Shown here in pieces: positions 1 to 9,268 of a DNA stretch of 64,000 nt. The translations under genes and the position numbers were made by a program. The stretch is from the NCBI RefSeq assembly GCF_030250645.1, contig NZ_JASSVS010000008.1, positions 124,001-188,000 on the forward strand. Reading direction: 5' to 3'. Numbering within the stretch: position 1 is the first letter of the stretch; every line of letters begins with the position of its first letter. The DNA is from Marinobacter azerbaijanicus (GTDB lineage Bacteria > Pseudomonadota > Gammaproteobacteria > Pseudomonadales > Oleiphilaceae). Below the pieces are notes generated by a model. That model had not been told where the DNA came from. It searched no databases and was given only the letters and a program-made list of their open reading frames with translations.

Positions 1-558
1 TTCATCGGCCTGGACGGTGGCATCGATGGTCTGGTTCACCTGTCAGACATCAGCTGGAACGAGACTGGCGAAGAAGCTGTCCGTGAATACAAGAAGGGCG
101 ACGAAGTTGAGACCGTTATCCTGTCTGTTGATCCCGAGCGCGAGCGTATCTCCCTGGGTATCAAGCAGCTGGAAAGCGATCCGTTCGCCGAGTTTGTCCA
201 GCTGAACGACAAAGGCTCCATTGTTAAGGGTACGGTATCCGCTGTTGACGCCAAGGCAGCCACCATCACCCTGAACGACGAAGTTGAAGCCGTTCTGAAA
301 GCCTCTGAAATCAGCCGTGACCGTGTTGAAGATGCACGCAACGCGCTGAACGAAGGCGACGAAGTAGAAGCCAAGATTATCAGCATTGACCGTAAGAACC
401 GCGTCATCAACCTGTCTGTGAAGTCCAAGGACGTTGAAGACGACAAGCAGGCACTGGAAGGTGTTCGTGCGAAGACGGCTGAATCTTCCTCTGGTGCGAC
501 CACCATCGGTGATCTCATCAAGGAGCAGATGCAGCAGCAAAACGCCAATAAGGAATAA
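1..558 (+). CDS. rpsA: 30S ribosomal protein S1, C-terminal part (5' truncated by window edge)
   Basis: Reading frame 1 is open from the first base and ends in TAA at 556-558, giving the last 185 residues of ribosomal protein S1. S1 binds mRNA on the 30S subunit and helps unfold leaders at initiation. Two S1-type OB-fold repeats are visible: one with [14 protein letters not shown] near the start and [15 protein letters not shown] at its end, and a second running from [17 protein letters not shown] to [12 protein letters not shown]. The tail is acidic to polar, as in other S1 proteins. The gene order rpsA-ihfB-lapA-lapB-pyrF is conserved in gammaproteobacteria, which supports the call. The N-terminal repeats lie outside the window. 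Confidence 0.97.
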   Translation, partial: FIGLDGGIDGLVHLSDISWNETGEEAVREYKKGDEVETVILSVDPERERISLGIKQLESDPFAEFVQLNDKGSIVKGTVSAVDAKAATITLNDEVEAVLKASEISRDRVEDARNALNEGDEVEAKIISIDRKNRVINLSVKSKDVEDDKQALEGVRAKTAESSSGATTIGDLIKEQMQQQNANKE

Positions 559-576
559 GTTTTCCGGTTGGTATAA

Positions 577-607
577 AAAAACGGGCTCTAAGAGCCCGTT
601 TTTTTTG
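577..607 (+). terminator. Rho-independent terminator of rpsA
   Basis: An inverted repeat with arms ACGGGCTCT and AGAGCCCGT (581-599) is followed by an unbroken run of T and starts 19 bases after the rpsA stop. An A-run on the left pairs with the T-run, so the hairpin may work in both directions. Confidence 0.9.
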
Positions 608-688
608 TGTTTTTTTCTGGTTTGGCTAAACTAGAGCGAGGAGCTGGTAACCGGCTATCCAATAATAATGTGAAGAGGGATGAGCCCA

Positions 689-985
689 ATGACGAAATCT
701 GAACTGGTAGAGCTGATTGCGTCCAAACAGACGCAGCTTTCAGTGAAGGATGTGGAACTGGCTGTAAAAACAATAATTGAACACATGTCCCAGTCACTGG
801 CGGATGGCCAGCGAATCGAGATCCGCGGTTTCGGCAGTTTTTCACTGCATCACCGGGCAGCCAGAACCGGGCGCAATCCGAAAACCGGCGAAGCTGTTCA
901 GTTACCGGCTAAGTTTGTTCCGCACTTCAAGCCAGGTAAGGAATTGCGGGAACAGGTTAACGATAGCCTGAAAAAGGGTTTCTGA
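689..985 (+). CDS. ihfB: Integration host factor subunit beta
   Basis: 98-residue DNA-bending protein of the HU/IHF family, forming a heterodimer with IhfA that bends DNA at specific sites in transcription, recombination and replication. The sequence begins [12 protein letters not shown] as in E. coli IHF-beta and carries the DNA-arm signature GRNPKTGE and the segment [16 protein letters not shown] chose the ATG at 689 rather than the in-frame ATG at 680: the AGAGGG ribosome site (674-679) touches the 680 codon but is 9 bases from 689, and 689 matches the family N-terminus. It follows the rpsA terminator, the usual genomic position. Confidence 0.96.
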   Translation: MTKSELVELIASKQTQLSVKDVELAVKTIIEHMSQSLADGQRIEIRGFGSFSLHHRAARTGRNPKTGEAVQLPAKFVPHFKPGKELREQVNDSLKKGF

Positions 986-1056
986 TTACCCTTTCGGGAA
1001 AAGATTCTAACCAGGTCCTGGTGTAAACCATCGGGCCCGCGTGGAGCGTTGCGACT

Positions 1057-1359
1057 ATGGCCGGATTACAGAAGGTCCTTCTCATTCTGCTGGTGTTGTT
1101 TCTGGTTCTGGTGGCACTTGTTTTTTCCCTCAATAATCAAATGGCTGTCTCCCTCAACTTCCTTCTTTTCGAGACTGCGCCCCACGGCATTGCGGTCTGG
1201 ATTATTATGTCCTTTGTGATCGGCGCTTTGATTGGAGTTCTGATTACCATGCTTGCAACCGTTCGCACATCGGTTTCCCGTCGCAAACTAGAGAAACGAC
1301 TTGCTCGCACCGAGCAGGCATTGGAGAAATCCAGGGCCCAGAACGACCGGACGCTTTAA
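1057..1359 (+). CDS. lapA: Lipopolysaccharide assembly protein A (DUF1049)
   Basis: 100-residue inner-membrane protein of the LapA/YciS family, co-transcribed with lapB and linked to LPS assembly control. Two hydrophobic segments are visible, about residues 5-25 and 45-70, separated by a short loop; the last 30 residues are charged and look coiled-coil forming (KLEKRLARTEQALEKS). The stop codon overlaps the lapB start by one base, so the two are translationally coupled. The length matches the family. Confidence 0.92.
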   Translation: MAGLQKVLLILLVLFLVLVALVFSLNNQMAVSLNFLLFETAPHGIAVWIIMSFVIGALIGVLITMLATVRTSVSRRKLEKRLARTEQALEKSRAQNDRTL

Positions 1360-2528
1360 TGGATATAGTACTTCAGTGGCTGCTGCTGACCGTTGCAGTG
1401 GCTGCAGGTTGGTTTGTCGGGCGTATGGGCAACACCCGGGACAGCTCCAAAACGCCCATTTCGGATGAAGAATCGGTCAAGGACCGCCTGCAATTCCTGT
1501 TCACCAACTACTCCGATCAGGCGGTAGAGAATTTTGTCCAGTCTCTGGCGGTCAATAAAGAAACTGTGGGACTTCATCTGTCCATCGGTGCCCATTTCCG
1601 CCTCAAGGGCGAGACTGATCGTGCGATCCTGATTCATCAGAATCTGCTTGCCCGTCCCGAACTGCCCGCCCGCTATTCACAGCAGGTCACATACGAGCTG
1701 GCCATTGACTACCTGAACGCCGGACTGCTGGACCGGGCGGAAGCATTGCTCCAGCAACTCATGGGAGACAGGGAGTACGGTCGCAAGGCCTCGCTGCAAC
1801 TGATCGAGCTATACCAGCAGGAAAAAGAGTGGGGCAAGGCCGGACAGGTAGCCCGGACGTTGACCACTGGAAACCAGGATGGCGGCATATACAAGATGCT
1901 GGCCTACATTACCTGTGAGCTGGCGGAAGATGCTCTCAAGCATGACGATCGCTGGATGGCCCAGAAACTGGCCAAGGAAGCGCTGGAATACGACAGTTCC
2001 TGTGTCAGAGCCACGTTCATCATGATGAAGCTCCTCGTTCGTCAGGGTAATTACCGGGATGCGGCTAATCAGAGCCTGAAGGTTTTTGGTCAGAACCCCG
2101 AATTCGGCTCCGAGGCTGTCGACCGTCTGATGAAGCTTGAAAGAGAGCATGGCGATGTGGGGCGGCTGGTCAAGAAACTTGGCAAATTATACGAATCCTG
2201 GCCAAGCACCAGTCTGTTGCTGGCGCTGGTGGAAGCGGTTGAACGTACTTCCGGTCGTTCGGCGGCCATTGAGCTGCTCCGTCGTGAGCTGGAGGTTCGC
2301 CCCAGCGTTCGTGGTTTGCTGCGGCTGGTGGAGCTGGCAGGCTACGAAAAAGGCATGACGACTGACGAAGGCCGTCTGGTTAGCCGCATTGGTCATCTGA
2401 TACTGACGAACCGGCCCATTTACAGATGTGTGAACTGTGGTTTCTCCGGGCAGCAACTGCACTGGTTATGTCCCAGTTGCAAGCAATGGGAAACCGTTCG
2501 CCCGATCCAGGGTGTGGAAGCCGAATAA
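1359..2528 (+). CDS. lapB: Lipopolysaccharide assembly protein B
   Basis: 389-residue LapB/YciM family protein. In E. coli it is anchored in the inner membrane and presents LpxC to FtsH, so balancing LPS and phospholipid synthesis. An N-terminal transmembrane helix (about residues 3-22) is followed by TPR-like helical repeats through the middle. A rubredoxin-like metal site closes the protein: cysteines at about 357, 360, 371 and 374 in CVNCGF and CPSCKQW. The start overlaps the lapA stop (TAATG). pyrF follows after 33 bases. Confidence 0.95.
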   Translation: MDIVLQWLLLTVAVAAGWFVGRMGNTRDSSKTPISDEESVKDRLQFLFTNYSDQAVENFVQSLAVNKETVGLHLSIGAHFRLKGETDRAILIHQNLLARPELPARYSQQVTYELAIDYLNAGLLDRAEALLQQLMGDREYGRKASLQLIELYQQEKEWGKAGQVARTLTTGNQDGGIYKMLAYITCELAEDALKHDDRWMAQKLAKEALEYDSSCVRATFIMMKLLVRQGNYRDAANQSLKVFGQNPEFGSEAVDRLMKLEREHGDVGRLVKKLGKLYESWPSTSLLLALVEAVERTSGRSAAIELLRRELEVRPSVRGLLRLVELAGYEKGMTTDEGRLVSRIGHLILTNRPIYRCVNCGFSGQQLHWLCPSCKQWETVRPIQGVEAE

Positions 2529-2561
2529 TCCGATAACACGACATTCTTCAGGAAACCGACT

Positions 2562-3272
2562 GTGCAAAACCCCGACTCTCCCCAAATCATTGTGGCCCTG
2601 GATTTTCCATCAGAGCAGCCGGCGCTGGCCCTGGTTGACCAATTGGATCCGGCCAAATGCCGTCTTAAGGTGGGCAAGGAACTCTTCACCCGTTCCGGCC
2701 CGAGCCTGGTCAGGGACCTCCAGGGCCGCTGTTTCGATGTTTTCCTGGACCTGAAGTTTCATGACATTCCCAACACCACTTCGGCTGCGGTGGCGGCCGC
2801 TGCGGATCTTGGCGTGTGGATGGTTAACGTGCATGCCTCCGGCGGCGAAAAAATGATGACTGCCTGCCGCGAACGGCTGGAGAGTTTCGGCAAGGAGCGG
2901 CCATTGCTGATTGCGGTCACCGTGCTGACCAGCATGGGAGCCGAGGACCTGGCCGCGATCGGTATCGCGGGCTCCCCGGAAGCTCAGGTTTCCCGTCTGG
3001 CAACCCTGACCCGTAACTGTGGCCTGGACGGCGTGGTCTGTTCAGCGCAGGAAGCTCCGGCACTGAAAGCGGAGCAGGGCGCCGATTTCAAACTCATCAC
3101 ACCAGGCATCCGCCCACTGACTGCCGAAAAGGGCGACCAGCAACGCATCATGACACCCACGGACGCCCTCAAAGCCGGTTCTGATTACCTGGTCATCGGC
3201 CGCCCGATAACCCAGGCTGCAGACCCTCTGGCGGCGTTGGAGGCTATTCACTCTGAGGTGATTGGGCTCTGA
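2562..3272 (+). CDS. pyrF: Orotidine 5'-phosphate decarboxylase
   Basis: 236-residue TIM-barrel enzyme that decarboxylates OMP to UMP, the last step of de novo pyrimidine synthesis. The catalytic motif [10 protein letters not shown] is at about residues 63-72, and the phosphate-binding C-terminal strand LVIGRPIT is present. The start is GTG, with AGGA about 8 bases upstream. Length and order after lapB agree with the family. pyrD lies 9 kb downstream in the same window but is a separate transcription unit. Confidence 0.97.
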   Translation: MQNPDSPQIIVALDFPSEQPALALVDQLDPAKCRLKVGKELFTRSGPSLVRDLQGRCFDVFLDLKFHDIPNTTSAAVAAAADLGVWMVNVHASGGEKMMTACRERLESFGKERPLLIAVTVLTSMGAEDLAAIGIAGSPEAQVSRLATLTRNCGLDGVVCSAQEAPALKAEQGADFKLITPGIRPLTAEKGDQQRIMTPTDALKAGSDYLVIGRPITQAADPLAALEAIHSEVIGL

Positions 3273-3320
3273 TTTTGGTTCTTGCCTTTAGTCTGGCCCT
3301 AGCCTGATGGTGTGGTGTTT

Positions 3321-3430
3321 CGGTGCGGTGGGGGCTCCCTCCCAAAAACCGCTTCTAGTACATCCATGTACGCTTGAGCTCCGCCATCCATGGCTCCGCA
3401 CATTTTTGTGAGGGAGCCCCCACCGCACCG
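3321..3430. repeat. Large palindromic element, copy A
   Basis: Perfect 21-bp inverted arms at 3321-3341 and 3410-3430 enclose a 68-bp core. The core carries the family motifs CATCCATGTACGCTT and GCTCCGCCATCCATGGCTCC in forward orientation. It lies just after pyrF, where the hairpin could also stop or protect the transcript. The whole gap 3273-3958 holds only repeats: copy A, two REP-like palindromes, copy B, a third REP, and the tRNA terminator. I see no credible protein gene in it. Confidence 0.85.
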
Positions 3431-3471
3431 GTTTTGACATCTCTGATATCGCCGTAAAAGGAACGTAGAAC

Positions 3472-3502
3472 GTAGGTCGGATTAGGCGAAGCCGTAATCC
3501 GA
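3472..3502. repeat. REP-like palindrome
   Basis: Imperfect palindrome with outer arms GTCGGATTA and TAATCCGAC around a small GC core (GGCGAAGCCG). The flank GTAG before the left arm is conserved among copies in the window. Confidence 0.85.
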
Positions 3503-3542
3503 CAAACCGAAGGCACGTTCGATTTGTGAGTGGTCCGCCATT

Positions 3543-3573
3543 TGTCGGATTACGCTTCGCTAATCCGACCTAC
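3543..3573. repeat. REP-like palindrome
   Basis: Same family as the copy at 3472-3502, in opposite orientation (core GCTTCGC, flank CTAC at the right end). The two copies face each other 40 bp apart, a BIME-like arrangement. Confidence 0.85.
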
Positions 3574-3615
3574 CTGTTGAAGACTTCCGACGCGATAACT
3601 CCAGAGGTTCAAACA

Positions 3616-3804
3616 GGTGAGGTAGGGCTTCCTTTCCAAAAATGTGCGGAGCCAGGGATGGCGGAGCCCAAGCGCACATGGGTTCGGCCGAGCGCTTATG
3701 AAGCGAAGCTTCATGCGACAGCCGAACGACAGCAATCTACGATTGCTGGCCGGACCCCGCAGGGGTGCTTGTAGCGTTTTTTGGAAAGGAAGTCCTACCT
3801 CGCC
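3616..3804. repeat. Large palindromic element, copy B (reverse core, with extra hairpins)
   Basis: Inverted arms of 27 bp at 3616-3642 and 3778-3804 match at 25 positions. The core is in reverse orientation relative to copy A (GGAGCCAGGGATGGCGGAGC at 3648-3667). Compared with the other copies it holds about 80 extra bases containing three small perfect hairpins: ATGAAGC/GCTTCAT, CAGCAATC/GATTGCTG and ACCCC/GGGGT. Confidence 0.8.
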
Positions 3805-3848
3805 GTGGCGCCACATTGGAAGGCTGGGGGGCCAGGCTGACGGGTATT

Positions 3849-3878
3849 GTCGGATTACGCTGCGCTAATCCGACCTAC
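3849..3878. repeat. REP-like palindrome
   Basis: Arms GTCGGATTA and TAATCCGAC around CGCTGCGC; same family and orientation as 3543-3573, 44 bp beyond the end of copy B. Confidence 0.83.
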
Positions 3879-3914
3879 GGGTGCTGGAGGCGAATGAAGT
3901 GGTTGGGCTGGAAC

Positions 3915-3950
3915 GAAAAAAGCCGCTAATCCAGAGGACTAGCGGCTTTT
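3915..3950 (-). terminator. Rho-independent terminator of tRNA-Asn
   Basis: On the minus strand the arms AGCCGCTA and TAGCGGCT (3921-3928 and 3940-3947 in plus coordinates) are followed by a T-run (A-run at 3915-3920 on plus). It sits 9 bases past the tRNA CCA end. Confidence 0.88.
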
Positions 3951-3958
3951 CGGAATAG

Positions 3959-4034
3959 TGGCTCCCCGAGCTGGGCTCGAACCAGCGACAAACGGATTAA
4001 CAGTCCGTTGCTCTACCAACTGAGCTATCGGGGA
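3959..4034 (-). tRNA. tRNA-Asn(GTT)
   Basis: A 76-base cloverleaf on the minus strand with acceptor arms TCCCCGA and TCGGGGA, G discriminator and encoded CCA. The anticodon loop CTGTTAA gives anticodon GTT. The T-arm GGTTCGAGCC and D-loop AGCTCAGTTGGTAGAGC are standard. The sequence is identical to the second copy at 18891-18966. Confidence 0.98.
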
Positions 4035-4058
4035 ACGTCGTCGTGTGACGAGGCGCGT

Positions 4059-4087
4059 ATATTAAGGTTACCCCAACGCCTCGTCAA
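4059..4087 (-). promoter_or_regulatory. Sigma-70 promoter of tRNA-Asn
   Basis: On the minus strand TTGACG (4082-4087) and TAATAT (4059-4064) are separated by exactly 17 bases. A GC-rich discriminator (GCGCC) follows, typical of stringently controlled stable-RNA promoters. Confidence 0.85.
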
Positions 4088-4103
4088 CCCCTTGCTGGAA
4101 ATT

Positions 4104-5288
4104 TTAGCCGAGGGCTTTCTGCAGGCGCTCAATTGCCTGCTTCAGGGTGTCCAGGCTGGTGGCGAAGCTCAGGCGCATATGGCCAGGCGCGCCGAAGGCG
4201 GAACCGGGTACCAGGGCAACGCCCGCTTCCTTCAGCAGCTTTTCGGCAAACTCCACGTCGTTGCTGACATCGGGATCCGCCTCAATGGCGCCCTGGAAGC
4301 TCGGGAATACATAAAAGGTGCCATCGCCGTGCAGGCACTCAACGCCTGGCAGGGCGTTCAGGGCTTCTACCAGATAGTCGTGGCGCTCCTTGAATGCGGT
4401 AACCATTTCCTGAACACAGTCCTGTGGGCCATCAAGGGCCGCGGTGGCCGCCGCCTGGGAGATGGAGGCCGGGTTGGAAGTGCTCTGGGACTGGATCTTT
4501 TTCATGGCGCCGATAATCTTTGCCGGACCCGCGGCATAGCCGATGCGCCAGCCCGTCATGGAGTAGGCCTTGGAAACACCATTCAGCACGAAGGTGCGGT
4601 CGTACAGTTCTGGTGTCGCATTCAGGATGTTGCAGAACGGCTGGCCGGTCCACAGGATTGGCTCGTACATGTCGTCGGTGGCGATCATGATCTGCGGGTG
4701 CTTTTTCAGCACTTCGCCAATCGCCTTTAGCTCGTCCAGGCTGTAAGCCATGCCGCTGGGGTTGGACGGGCTGTTGATCACGAACAGGCGGGTACGCTCG
4801 GTTATGGCGTTTTCCAGCTGTTCCGGGGTGATCTTGAAGCGGGTGTCGGCGCCGGTTTCGATGATGACCGGCTTGCCTTCGGCGACCAGTACCATGTCCG
4901 GATAGGACACCCAGTAGGGAGCCGGGATAATGGCTTCATCACCCTTGTTCAGTGTGGCCAGGGCGAGGTTGAAAAAGCTCTGTTTGCCACCACTTGATAC
5001 CAGTATCTGGTTGGCTTCGTATTCCAGCCCGTTGTCCCGCTTGAACTTCGCAATGATCGCCTTCTTGAGGGCGGGCGTACCATCCACGGCAGTGTACTTG
5101 GTCTGGCCGTTGTTAATGGCCTCAATGGCTGCCTGCTTGATGTGGTCCGGGGTGTCGAAGTCCGGCTCGCCAGCGCCAAGGCCGATAATGTCCTGGCCGG
5201 CCGCGCGGAGTTCCGCTGCCTTGTTGGTGACTGCGAGGGTGGGAGAGGGCTTGATTGCCTGTACTCGGCTGGAAAGTTGAAGGTCCAA
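4104..5288 (-). CDS. Pyridoxal-phosphate class I aminotransferase (aspartate aminotransferase type)
   Basis: 394-residue fold-type I aminotransferase of the AspC/AatA group common in Pseudomonas relatives, which probably transaminates aspartate or aromatic acids with 2-oxoglutarate. Visible motifs: GLGAGEPDFDTP near residues 37-48, the substrate-site segment NSPSNPSG, TDDMYE, and the PLP lysine in GVSKAYSMTGWRIGY. I start at a TTG (5286-5288): it has AAGGAG about 7 bases upstream and gives the family N-terminus MDLQLSSRVQAIKPSPT. The open frame runs further upstream but without similarity or a good ribosome site. It is divergent from uvrB. Confidence 0.93.
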   Translation of the reverse strand: MDLQLSSRVQAIKPSPTLAVTNKAAELRAAGQDIIGLGAGEPDFDTPDHIKQAAIEAINNGQTKYTAVDGTPALKKAIIAKFKRDNGLEYEANQILVSSGGKQSFFNLALATLNKGDEAIIPAPYWVSYPDMVLVAEGKPVIIETGADTRFKITPEQLENAITERTRLFVINSPSNPSGMAYSLDELKAIGEVLKKHPQIMIATDDMYEPILWTGQPFCNILNATPELYDRTFVLNGVSKAYSMTGWRIGYAAGPAKIIGAMKKIQSQSTSNPASISQAAATAALDGPQDCVQEMVTAFKERHDYLVEALNALPGVECLHGDGTFYVFPSFQGAIEADPDVSNDVEFAEKLLKEAGVALVPGSAFGAPGHMRLSFATSLDTLKQAIERLQKALG

Positions 5289-5482
5289 ACTTGCGCTCCT
5301 TAAAGCTGCGTCTGATAGGGCTCCGGCGGATGTGAGGTAGTGGATTTCACCATGTTCAGGCCGCCTTGAATGGCACAGATGGTACCATGATGCCTGCGTG
5401 ACGATAAGTTTCTCTGCAGATTGCAACCTTTGCAACCGGCTATCCAACACAAAATTGATTGAACGGAGGATGTCTCCCGACT

Positions 5483-7546
<2,064 letters not shown>

Positions 7547-7588
7547 TTCGTGCTTACGTAGCCTGCTGCATTGGGGAGTTTGCCGCCC

Positions 7589-7687
7589 GGCCGGTGACCC
7601 TTTGCAAAACACGCCCACAAGCACGTCCATGTGGGGCTCGGTCGCGCCATCCCTGGCGCTCCACGGTTTTGCAAAGGGTCACCGGCC
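7589..7687. repeat. Large palindromic element, copy C
   Basis: Perfect 22-bp inverted arms at 7589-7610 and 7666-7687 enclose a 55-bp core in forward orientation, containing ACGTCCATGTGGGGCTCG and CGCCATCCCTGGCGCTCC. It lies 42 bp after the uvrB stop in a convergent gap. The gap 7547-7895 contains only this element and two REP palindromes. Confidence 0.85.
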
Positions 7688-7725
7688 GTGCTTGTTTTGG
7701 CATCGGCGTTATCGCCCTGGTTCAC

Positions 7726-7757
7726 GTAGGTCGGATTAGGCGAAGCCGTAATCCGAC
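7726..7757. repeat. REP-like palindrome
   Basis: GTAG flank, then arms GTCGGATTA and TAATCCGAC around GGCGAAGCCG; identical in its core to the copies at 3472 and 32138. Confidence 0.85.
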
Positions 7758-7798
7758 AATTTCTGTGTCCCCTCAAAGGCCATACGTGCCTATGATTT

Positions 7799-7828
7799 GT
7801 CGGATTACGCTTCGCTAATCCGACCTAC
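7799..7828. repeat. REP-like palindrome
   Basis: Opposite orientation to the copy at 7726 and 41 bp away, core CGCTTCGC. Forms a second facing pair like 3472/3543. Confidence 0.85.
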
Positions 7829-7895
7829 GTGGAAGTATTCACGGGCGTTTCCTGAACAGGGGTTCCCCACCTTGTGTAACCACCAAACCCTCAGG

Positions 7896-9026
7896 CTAAT
7901 TGGTAGCCGAAGAATCCCGCTTAGGCCCAACAATAACCGCAGCCTGCAAAGGCTGGTTCTTGCCATATCGCGACATGCGGTCGAACACGCGGCGGTCTAT
8001 TGGCAGGTATTGCTTGTCAGCGACGGTTTCACCGATCTCCGTATCAATCTCCGGATCGTGCAGGTACACGAACTGGTCGTCGATGGCGCACACGGTTACC
8101 CAGTGGGGAACGCGGCTGCGGTTGAGCTGCCAGGTGCTGATCAGGATCACCGGTATACGGCCGTCATGGAGTGCGGCCTGCATGCCGTCCAGGGTAAGGG
8201 GGTCGTGGTGCAGTTCGATGCCAGTCTGGCCGATGTCGTGGAGGAAGCCCTCGTGCACCAGTTCCAGAACCCGCTTCTTATCGTCGTTGCGAACCGTGTC
8301 CTTGAATAGCGCGCCCTCTTTGCTGATATAGGCGCTGGCGTGGAACCCCCGGTGCCAGGCAGCCAGTGCCAGGCCGTGGGGGCCGCAGCCGCCGTGGCCG
8401 GCGAGCATGAAGATGGTGGTGGCCTCACGCCAGAGCTTCAGCTCTTCCAGTGTGGTCATGGGCTGCTGCTCGTCCAGGGTTGCCATGGCCATGATCAGGG
8501 CCGCTGGGCCACATGAGAACTCCGTGGTCTGGGGATAATAGGGCACCGCCGGAAATTCCCGCGATGGAGCGTAGAACAGGATGCGGCGCTCAAAGCGCAG
8601 GGCGGTGCCGTGGTCTTCGTAGTAGTCCCGATAGGTACCGAACTGACGATAGCCCAGGCGTTGGTATAGGCGTATTGCCGGGGTGTTATCTTCCCGTACC
8701 TCCAGTCGCATCACGATACGGCCGGCTTCAACAGCGGCGGCTTCGGCGTGGCGGACCAATTGTTCACCGATGTTACGTCCGCGTTCCGAGGGGGATACGG
8801 CAATGGAATAGATTCGCGCCAGTCGTGTGGCCGCACTCATCAGCACCAGGCAGTAGCCCACCAGTTCCTCACCATCCAATGCAACAATCAACCTGTCCCT
8901 GGGCATGTCCAGGAAACGGCGGAAGCTTCGGCGGGAAATGCGGTCCTCGGTAAAACAGCGGTCTTCCAGCTTCACCAGAGCGTCCAGGTCTTCGCTGACG
9001 GCGTGACGGTATTGAAGTGATGTCAT
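7896..9026 (-). CDS. GNAT acetyltransferase fused to a C39-like papain-fold peptidase (RimI + DUF3335)
   Basis: 376-residue two-domain protein. Residues 1-150 are a RimI-type GNAT fold: YSIAVSPSERGRNIG is the acetyl-CoA loop, and LEVREDNTPAIRLYQRLGY is the classic RimI ending. Residues 155-370 resemble a C39/papain-like peptidase: Cys172 in TEFSCGPAA, His308 in VPHWVTV and Asp324 in YLHDPE form a plausible triad. No transporter domain is attached, so it is not an ABC bacteriocin exporter. It is transcribed divergently from the RimK-like ligase (242 bp between starts), suggesting a joint role in adding, modifying or removing short peptide or amino-acid tags. The substrate is unknown; the pairing is inference. 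Confidence 0.88.
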   Translation of the reverse strand: MTSLQYRHAVSEDLDALVKLEDRCFTEDRISRRSFRRFLDMPRDRLIVALDGEELVGYCLVLMSAATRLARIYSIAVSPSERGRNIGEQLVRHAEAAAVEAGRIVMRLEVREDNTPAIRLYQRLGYRQFGTYRDYYEDHGTALRFERRILFYAPSREFPAVPYYPQTTEFSCGPAALIMAMATLDEQQPMTTLEELKLWREATTIFMLAGHGGCGPHGLALAAWHRGFHASAYISKEGALFKDTVRNDDKKRVLELVHEGFLHDIGQTGIELHHDPLTLDGMQAALHDGRIPVILISTWQLNRSRVPHWVTVCAIDDQFVYLHDPEIDTEIGETVADKQYLPIDRRVFDRMSRYGKNQPLQAAVIVGPKRDSSATN

Positions 9027-9268
9027 GGTTACGAGGCTCTGGGTAACGCAAAAGTGGCGGCTTGGCCGGGTTCAGCTCTGTTGGCTATTATGGGGGAGTG
9101 CCGACCTCGCCGGAAGCAGGCAATTATGCGTAAAAGCACGCATTTTTTACTAATTGTAGGCCGACGGTTTCCGGCGTATTGTTGCGACATTGTACAGGAC
9201 CGGGCGCCTTGCGCCCGACCTGTTTACCCTCTGCTATACGGCACTGCCTTCATGGAGGAATGCCTCTG

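Noticed and set aside
36..548. Long antisense frames (165-170 codons) across rpsA
   Set aside because: They are shadows of the strongly biased rpsA codons on the opposite strand, with no ribosome site and no family resemblance.
3526..3868. Small frames in the repeat region after pyrF, with peptides such as RSQGWRSPSAHG
   Set aside because: They are translations of the palindromic element cores; the same peptide appears wherever the element occurs, so the repeat explains it.
5400..5482. SOS box for uvrB
   Set aside because: No CTGT-N8-ACAG site is visible in the region before the gene.
7896..9026. Bacteriocin ABC exporter with C39 peptidase
   Set aside because: There is no membrane or ATPase domain; the peptidase-like domain is fused to an acetyltransferase.
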